Source: Baffinella frigidus (Eukaryota; Cryptophyceae; Cryptomonadales; Baffinellaceae). Taken from it: DNA of 26,451 nucleotides. Below are positions 1 to 8,400 of this stretch, in pieces. Position 1 is the first letter of the stretch; every line of letters begins with the position of its first letter. The stretch covers positions 378,040 to 404,490 of the forward strand of contig MU646372.1 of NCBI GenBank assembly GCA_026770585.1, in the 5' to 3' direction. Below the pieces are notes generated by a model. It did not search any database. It saw only the letters and a program-made list of their open reading frames with translations, and was not told where the DNA came from. Made by a program: the position numbers and the translations under genes.

Positions 1-16
1 ATATATATATATATAT

Positions 17-56
<40 letters not shown>

Positions 57-87
57 GTATATATATATATGTACACAATATATTTAG
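1..87. repeat. AT-rich microsatellite
   Basis: Almost pure alternating AT with a few GTACAC interruptions. If the DMAP1 model is right, it lies just inside the intron after that gene's fourth exon, whose minus-strand donor is at 99-98. Confidence 0.95.
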
Positions 88-99
88 GGGCGAGGGCAC

Positions 100-2306
100 C
101 TTGCGCGCAGCCTCCCACTCGATGCTGTACGGCTGCGAGAGCAGCACGCCCTCCTCCCCCTCCCCGCCCAGCCCGCGCGCCTCCGCCAGCTTCCTCTGCA
201 CCGCGTAGAACCTGGGACAGGGTGTGGGGTTCGAGCTGTGTGCGTAGAAACCTGGCGCAGGGTGTGGGGTTCTAGCTCTGCCTCACTCGGGTTGATAGAC
301 TTTTCTCATGTTGGCATGCCTCCCCCTCCCCGCCCAGCCCGTGCGCCTCCACTAGCTTCCTCTGCACCGCTTAGAACCTGGGAGAGAGTGGGGGGTTCTA
401 GCTCTGTCTCACTGATAGATATCAAGGTGGCATGTTGCATGTGCGGTACAAATTCGTCAACGTTGGCTCCCCCCTCCCTGCTGTACCGCGTAGAACCTGG
501 GACAGGTTGTGGGGTTCGAGCTGTGTGCGTAGAAACCTGGCGCAGGGTGTGGGGTTCTAGCTCTGCCTCACTCGGGTTGATAGACTTTTCTCATGTTGAC
601 CGCTAGCTTCCTCTGCACCGCGTAGAACCTGGGAGAGGGTGGGGGGTTCGAGCTCTGCCTCACTGATAGATATCTCGTTGACATGTTGGGTGTGCGGTAC
701 AAATTTGTCAACTTTGGATCAGCACGCCCTCCTCCACCTCCCCGCTGAACCTCGTAGAACCTGGGACAGGGTGGGGGTTTCTAGCTCTGCCTTACTCGGG
801 CTGATGGCGCAGGATGTGGGGTTTGAGCTCTGCCTCACTCGGGTTGAAAGACTTTTCTCACGTTGGCATGTCGGGTGTGCGGGACAACCCCGTTAACTTT
901 GGAGCGGGAAAGAGCCCGGGCTGAACAAATGGGTGAGCGAAATAGACATGAGGCAGAGCTACAAGTTTTCGGGTGAAGGCAGGGGTTAAGCGCGTGATGG
1001 GTGCAAGACCTCAAAGCGTGATGCGGCACACGCCCCCGGGAACCGTCCGCCTGAGCGAAGCTCGCCTGAGCGAAGCGACCAGGGTGCAGCCTACGCTAGA
1101 CTGAGGGGGGGGCAATCAAAAGTCCATTTCGACCAATTCCCCTGGATTTCTGTCAACTTTTTGGCGGAATCCTCAGAATCTGAGGATTCCACCACTGAGT
1201 TGACTTTTGATTGACCCCCGTCACGTCTGAAGGAGGGAAGCACGAGGGGTGCACGGAAGCAAGAGGGGGGCAGGGAAGCAGGAGGGCACGGCACCTGTCC
1301 TTGAACATTTCCGTCGTGCGTTGGCTGGACCCGTCCCAGCGGTCCTGCGGCGTCCATCCGGGATAAGCTCTATACGTTTCACGCCAGAAGTTGAGAACAA
1401 TGTTTTCACCCAGGAGTATACGGATTTGTACTGGATGCAAACAAGGCACATCAACTTGCAAATTCCAGATTAATTATGGCAGAGCTAGGCAGGCGCTGCG
1501 CAGGTTCCAGCGCTGTGTGTGCGGTCCTTTCGCCCCAGGATTCGAGCGGTACGATGCCAACTTTTCGTCATGTCCCACATTTGATTTTCCTCCCCCACCT
1601 TCTTTTTGACCACTCGTTCTGACCACACCACGCGCAGGGATGGCTGTGTGCTCGGAGCTTCCGTTCGCGTGCAGTACACACAGGCGCCCCTGCATCTTCG
1701 AAACCCAGTGTGTCGTGTGGACAGACCTGTATCATGATGAAGTTGAGGTCGAAGCGAACGGTGAGCTTCATGAGTTGATCCGTCTCCTGCTTCGTCCATT
1801 CCGGCACCGCCAGATGCCGCGTGTACTCCTCATCTGTGTATTTCAGGATGGATACCTGCACCATTTTGTCATCAGCCACCAATTCGCCTCAAAGGTTGGA
1901 CCAGACAGAGCTTCGTGGCACACAGCGGGGAGAGGATCCTGTACGAGACAGCGGTGGGGGAATACAAGGGGAGGGAAAGGGATCAGATGCAGCGCAAAAG
2001 GCATGCAGAGTCCATGCGGGTTACTGGAAGGGTACACACCGTCTTGTGGAAGCGCGCAAAGGGGTACTCCTCGATAGGCTGGCCCTTCCTCTGCCAGTGC
2101 CGCAGCTCCAGCCCGTCTGTGCGGGAAGTGTTGGTGAAGGCCTTCCACTCCCAGCTCGAGGACCCCCCCAACGCGCTCTGCTTCTTGCGCTCCTTCAGGA
2201 CCGACAGCGGCTGCGTCGGCATCATGCTCACGGGAACCCCCGAGTCCGACCGCCCCGCCCGCCGCGTCGCTTCCATCCCGCCGCCCTCGGACATTTTTGG
2301 ATCCAT
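100..2306 (-). CDS. DMAP1: DMAP1/SWC4 homologue, 5' part (four exons, 3' end off window)
   Basis: Exons on the minus strand: 2306-2040, 1855-1727, 1344-1295 and 211-100, each bounded by GT-AG and joined in phase, giving 186 residues. Family knowledge: DMAP1/SWC4 is a nuclear subunit of NuA4/TIP60 acetyltransferase and SWR1/SRCAP remodelling complexes, with a SANT/Myb-like domain. Seen here: the W-x-W-x-x-FT motif (about residues 52-58), YPFARF (81-86), YTDEEY (95-100), a W-T-K-x-ET-D helix start (109-115), RFDLNF (123-128), DRWD (133-136), RTTEMFKDR and FYAVQRKLAEAR. Exon 2 aligns to the family without a gap across the exon 1-2 junction. The start at 2306 is a guess: the REVYAL motif usual upstream is not recognisable, so an earlier exon may exist. 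Intron 3 is 1083 bp and filled with partial copies of exon 4. Confidence 0.85.
212..905 (-). repeat. Degenerate tandem copies of the DMAP1 exon-4 acceptor and exon start
   Basis: Read on the minus strand, the real exon 4 starts at 211 after CCCAG. The same junction, AG followed by GTTCTAC or a close variant, recurs near 376, 495, 626 and 757, with weaker versions near 247 and 532. Segment 200-313 recurs almost unchanged at 485-598. The copy at 376 carries about 65 bp of exon sequence but turns the TAC codon into a TAA stop. Between copies sits a second unit, a GTCAAC-containing sequence with GTGCGGTACAAAT, at about 432-465, 678-717 and 868-900. All this lies inside intron 3. Confidence 0.85.
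1091..1230. mobile_element. MITE-like inverted repeat in DMAP1 intron 3
   Basis: The arms GGCAATCAAAAGTC (about 1111-1124) and GACTTTTGATTG (1202-1213) are inverted repeats. A 25-bp palindrome with a one-base centre sits at 1166-1190. The left end CTACGCTAGAC and much of the left half match the element at 9450-9585, so both belong to one family. The right end here is eroded. Confidence 0.75.
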
Positions 2307-2451
2307 TTTTGTCAACTTATGACTTCTTAAGTTGCCTGTCCAGGTGGTTGACCTAAAAATCCGAGGAAAATCTCACACGAAATTCGAGGTTTCTCATCCA
2401 GAGGACGGGTGAAATCGGTGGGTGGCGTAAAAGAGATCGTTCGTTGGCGAC
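2307..2451. promoter_or_regulatory. Putative bidirectional promoter
   Basis: The ATG chosen for the DMAP1 homologue (2306, minus) and the ATG of the ubiquitin-like gene (2452, plus) are only 145 bp apart and point away from each other. No TATA box or known operator was recognised. The role is inferred from geometry alone and depends on both start choices. Confidence 0.45.
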
Positions 2452-5400
2452 ATGGCGGGCTACGGGAACACCCCCGTTCAGCCGCAGGGCACGGCGCAAC
2501 TTGACGAGATGCTCCAGCGAAAAGACCTCGCTCCCGGTACGACCCCTGGCCAATTTTCACCCCTCGGAACGCACCTCTCCCCCAAACGACCCTTGAGGCC
2601 AGAACGTTAACGTAGCCCTGAGACAGCCACGCACGAGACCTCTTAGGCGGGTGCGTCGGGCCCACTCCACAAAACCGGGCTGGGTAGCTGACGAGAGCAT
2701 GCTACCTCAAACAGCCACGCGCGAATGGCTGGTGCGCAACTCGGGCGTGTCGATGGAGGACCTCGCCGCGAAGCGCGGCGACGGGGCGCCTGAGGACGAC
2801 GCGTTCAGCGAGCTGCTGGCGCGCAAAGACCTCTCCGAGGACAGCAAGGTCGCTCCCCTGAGACTCTCGCAGAACCGCTGCGTTAATTCAAGTGAGGTCT
2901 TGGAAAGACTCTGAATTCATGGCACGCATCCGGGTGTATATCCAAAGCTTGCATCACTGCAGGCACTTACGGCTGCGTGTGTCGGCCTCCGGCAGGTGTG
3001 GATCGCGAGCCAACGCGGGTTGCGGGGGGGTCGTCAGGTTCAATCCCTTCACCCTGCACCCCCCTTATTCCCTAACCCCTGAACCCGACGCCCTAAAACC
3101 TTCGACACTAACAACTGAACCCTAAAACCTGAACCCTAAACCATAAACCCTCAACCCTAAACCCTCAACCCTAAACCATAAACCATAAATCCTGAAACCT
3201 CAACCCTAAAACATAAGCCCTACACCCTACACCCTACACAGAACACCCGATACCCTAGACCCTACACCCTAAACACTAAACCCTACACCCTAAAACCTAA
3301 ACCTTCAACTGTAAACCCCAAACCCTAAACCAACCCCTAAATCCTAAACCCTAATTCTAAAACCTGAATTCCCCTTAACCCTAAACCCTAAACCCTAAAT
3401 CCTGAACCCCAAGCCCTAATCCCAACACCCTGCACCCTCCTTATTCCCTGAACCCTAAACCCTAAACCCTAAAATCGTCAACCCTAAACACCAAACTCTG
3501 AACCCTGAACCCTGAACCCTAAACCCTAAACCCTAAACCCTAAACCCTAAACCCTAAACCCTAAACCCTAAACCCTATACCCTAAACCCTAAATCCCAGA
3601 CCCCAAACCATAAACCCTAAACCCTTAACCCTAAACCATAAACCCTAAACCCTAAACCCTAAACCCTAAACCCTAAACCCTAAACCCTAAACCCTAAACC
3701 CTAAACCCTTAACCCTAAACCCTTTACCGTAAACCTTAAACCTCAACCCCAATCCATAGACCATAAACCATAAACCATAAACCATAAACCATAAACCATA
3801 CACCATACACCATAAACCTTACACCATAAAACCATAGATCCCAGACCCTAAACCCCACACCCTAAACCCCAAACCCCAAACCCCAAAACCAGGCCGGCAA
3901 GCCGTCGGGTGCAGCAGCTCTCAAAGGCATGTGCATCTACGTCTGCGAACCAGGTCCTTTCTTCTTCTTCTTCTTCTTCTTCTTCTTTATTATTACTCTC
4001 AGAAACAGACCTCCAGGTCTTTCCCCCCCCTGGGTGTTGCGCGCTCCCATCATAGGGGGGCACTGGAACGTGTTCTGCTCTCAAAGGCATGTGCATCTAC
4101 GTCTGCGAACCAGGTGCTTCCCCCGCCTTAGGTCTTCCCCCCCCTAGGTCTCCCCCCCCTTAGGTCGTCCCCCCCCTAGGTCTTCCCCCCCTTAGGTCGT
4201 CCCCCCCTTAGGAAGACCTGCGAACCAAGTCTTCCCCCCCTCAAGTTTCGCGAGCTCCCATCATAGGCGGGCACTGGAACGTGTTCTGCTCTCAAAAGGC
4301 ATGTGCATCTATGTCTGCGAACCAGGTCCTCCACCTGTGGGGACAAACCCGTTTGTGTCATCTACAATACTTACATGGCGCGACTTGTGTAAAGTCACTC
4401 CGTCTATGCCTGCATGTGGTTTATTCACAGACCCCCCCATAGGTTTTGCGAGCTCGCATCATACGCGGACACTGGAACGTATTCTGCAGGGTGGCTGTGC
4501 TTTGTTTCACACATCGAACCGTCCAGTGTGGAGGATATCACCAGTTTCCTGTTTATCATTTTAATCAATTCTTTTCTGAGAGCAGAACCGGCGCACGGTG
4601 CAGCCCAGCGTGCGCGAACCCCGCCAACACTCCCGATTGGACCAAATCGTCCATTTTAGATGTTAGATTTGCCCTTGATTTACCCTTGCAGAGACCCCGG
4701 ATCCGGGGTCTCTGCAAGGGTGAACCTCAAGTCTAAAATCGATGATTTGGTCCAACTGGGTGGGTTGGTGGACCCACATGGCCTGCAGGAGGGGGCAGAC
4801 GGCAGCTGACCCCTACACCTGTTGGAGCCATCGAAGCACACAGCCGGTGCTGCGAACAACGTTTTTCGTTTTTCGAAAAACGTTTTTCGTTTGTTTGTTT
4901 ATGCAGGCACGCGTTCGCGCACCCGCCGTGCTCCCTACTTTCCCCTGTCTACTCTCGCTGTATACGTATATGTAGTGCCGTGGTCGGAGTTCCCCATCAT
5001 CCCCTCCTATCCTCACTACCCATACTGGCGCAGGCATCAGCTGGGGAAAAATGGCGCTTGGTTCAAGCAGCCTAGGAGAATTTTTGGGGGGAGGTTGGCG
5101 AGTGACCCGCGCGCTCTTGTTGGCATTATCATGGCGGAATATCGAGGTGGCGCTGTGGGCGGAAGTGTCAGCTGAAATGAATGGCGTTTTTAAATTCACA
5201 CTCTATTTCCTTTTCAGTATCCGGGCGCAAGATCGAGGTGGCGCTGTGGGCGGAACTGTCAGCTGGAAATGCGCAGCATGTTTTTATTCACACTCTATTT
5301 CCTTTTCAGAATCCGGGCGGAAGATCGAGATAGCGCTCTGGGCGGACGCCACGGTGGGGGAGCTGCGCGAGCGGCTGCGGCGGGTGTGCGCGCGCGGGCG

Positions 5401-8400
5401 CTTCCGCTCAGGTTAATAGGGCAACGGCCTGAAAATGGGGTACTTAGGCCTACGGCATTGCCCAGGATCTCCTACCGTAGGCCGAGACTTTTTGGTCCTA
5501 GGATCCCTCGGCCTACGGTAGGAGGTCCTAGGCAATGCCGTATGCCTAACTACCCCATTTTCAGGCCGTTAGCCTATGAAGGTGCTCCACCCCTGCACTT
5601 GACGAGGCCGTTGCTGTTTAGGGTTTTGGTTGAGGGTTTGGGGTTGAGTGATCGTGGATGTTCAGCTGGGTGTGCGCGCGCGGGCGCTTCCGATCAGGTG
5701 CTTTAGGGTTTAGGGGTCAGGGTGCAGGGTGCAGGATCTAGGGTTCAGATTCCAGGGTCCAGGGTCCAGGGTCCAGGGTCAAGGGTCCAGGGTCCAGGGT
5801 TCAGGGGTCTGGGGTCAGGGTCCAGGGTCCAGGGTCCAGGGTTCAGGATTCAGGGTATAGGGTTCAGGGTGCAGGGTTCAGGGTCCAGGGTCCAGGGTCC
5901 AGGGTCCAGGGTCCAGGGTGCTGGGTGCTGGGTGCAGGGTTCACTCCAGCACTTGATGCGGGTGGTGCTGCATGATCGTGTCAAGTTGCTAGCTTTTGGC
6001 TTTTGGTTCAGCGGTGCCACAGGCATCATGCAGGGTGTTGCGTTTTCATCCCGCCAGGCGTTTAAACTAAATGCTCGAAATGCATACGTCTGGCGTCAGA
6101 AGTTGCCAGAAGTTGCCAATTTGGCCACTTCAGGCAGAATCTGCCGCCAAAAGTATTGCATTTCGAGCATTTAATGTAAATGGCTAGCGGGATGCGTTTG
6201 CGCGACGCACCCCGTGCGTGCTGTTGACGTCGCGAGGTGGCAGGGCACGAGGGGAGCGGGGTGACGATGGCGACCGAGGACGACGCGTGGACCGGCAAGA
6301 AATTGCTGCACGGGACTAAGGTGCTCGGGGCGGACTCCGAACCTCTCTCCGACTTCGAGGTACTCGCGTCGCTTCCTTGCTGGGGAACGCGCCAGCCTCT
6401 CAACTGTGTTTCTCGAAGATTTCATATGAAAATGGTTTTGATTTAAAACTTCTGGGCAATGAAATTTACTACATAGCATGATCTTTATGAGTAATATAAA
6501 AGAATTCGTGCAGTAATTTGCATTGATTCCTAAAGTGTTGAATTAAAACCGTTTTCATGTGAGATTAGGACGTCATCATGCACCGGGGTAAAAGTTTTCA
6601 ACCCTTTCTGATAAGGTTCTTTGACTTTTGAAATCCACTGCCTCGAGGAGAAATTGACTGTTGGCAACCCCTTCCAAGAATCTGGCGTGGCTCGTGTGCA
6701 AGCGTGCAGTTCTTGATGCCGCCGATTGGGAAACTGCTTTTTTTTATCCAGCCCCTCCGAGCAGCATCTCAGCCCTCCCACACTCCCCCCACACCCGAGA
6801 CCCTAAACTCTAAACCCTAAATCCTAAACCCTACACACTCAACCCTAAACCCTAAACCCTAAACCCTAAACCTTAAACCCTAACCCCTAAGCCCTAAACC
6901 CTGAACCCCAAACCCTAAACCCCAAACCCAAAACCCAAAACCCCAAACCCCAAACCCAAAACCTAAACCCTAAACCCTAAACCTGCTCCCTAACCCCTAC
7001 ACCTTAACCCAAAACTTCAAACTCAAATCCTGAACCTAAATCGCGAGGCGCACTGCAGGTGGTCGACGGGTCCGTCCTCTTCCCGATGAACAGTTTCCCC
7101 ACGGTCACCCCCCCCCCCCCCCCCCCCCCAGGATTGTTGGGGGGGGTAATTGATTTAATTAAGGTGCATGAGTAAAATTACCTATGCCGTAGTAATTTAT
7201 CCCATGATTTCTCCTATGCAACAATGAAAATGGCTCCCACGGTCTTCTTCCCCCCCCGCAGTTTCACCCGGACGAGTTTTGGTAAATTCTTTTTCGGGGA
7301 CCCCCCAATCTAGTCCCGGCGAGTAGTCCTCAGGAATACGGTTTTGGTGTATCTTAAAGAGTGGAAATTAGACAGTCGCCTGTCTAGCCTTCACTCATAG
7401 CCCTAAGATCCACCAAGATAGAATCGGAGATCCCCGAAATCGTACTCCTGAGGAATACTCGTCCCGATGAGATCGCGGTTAAGTCTCCTCCCATCAGAGA
7501 TGCCGCCTGGTTTGCCATCTGACCCCCCCGCAGTCTCATCTAGATGAGTATTTACGGTCAATACCTTTTCTGGGACCTTCGCCCCGGTCCAGCTTGAAGT
7601 GAATATTGGCCTTCACGTTCTCCACGCCAGGCTCTTGGGTAGGGTATTCCAGGGTCGTACTTGGAGCCATTGGGTCGTTCATGGAGCCGTTTTTAACCAA
7701 CTACTGACTTTTGAATACCGCTTTCCCTTTAAAATGACTTGTGAATACCCCCCCCCTCCAATCCTGTGTGGCAAGTTCACACTCTCCCCACCAGAGGTGC
7801 CACCTGGTGTGCCTCGGCCCTAGCCCCTGCCCTGCATGCTTCGGCAACATCCTCCAGGTCCGTGAGGTTTTAATTTCGCCCAACATGGCCCAACGCTCTC
7901 TCCCGTAGAAAGGATCTCAACAACCTTCAGGTCCTTCAGGTTGTAATTTCTCCCCAACATGGCCCAACAGCACGCCCTTCCGTAGCAAGGATCTCCTGGT
8001 GGGTCATGCAGGCCCTCGGCACCATCCGGCAACCCCCGAGGCCCCTACGGCCTACCGCCAGCCCTCCCAAGTGGCTCAAATAGTGCCCTGGAAGGTCTTC
8101 GATTTTACCTTGGATCGGGGTCACTTTTGACCCCGATCCAAGGTAAATTGAAAAGGTCCCAGAGCACTATTTGAGCCACCTTCAAGGGCTCGTGGTACCG
8201 TAGGCAATACCGTAGGCTCAGCTACCCGGTTTTCAGGCCGTTGGCCTATCCCAAGATTCGCAGTTCTGCACGCCCCCTAATCGCCGAGCCTTCTTTCCCG
8301 TGTGTGCGCAACCTGCCGCGCCAGAGTCTTGGAAGGGTCTCTCCAGCCGATGGCGCCAAAGTCTGCCGAGGCGGGCCTATCCCCGGATAATCCTCACAGC

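Noticed and set aside
3046-3890. Chromosome end
   Set aside because: Unique sequence and exons of one gene lie on both sides, and repeats are decayed.
5310-5411. SAP18 homologue
   Set aside because: The W-x-DAT motif suggested SAP18, but the following exons match ubiquitin-like strands and turns in order, and no SAP18 C-terminal motif appears.
5722-6174. 150-codon frame with GSRVQGP repeats
   Set aside because: It is a translated GGGTCCA minisatellite and continues into unrelated intron sequence.
7701-8124. Minus-strand frames with repeated VGPCW-type motifs
   Set aside because: The repetition follows a dispersed DNA repeat, with no paired splice sites or codon bias.
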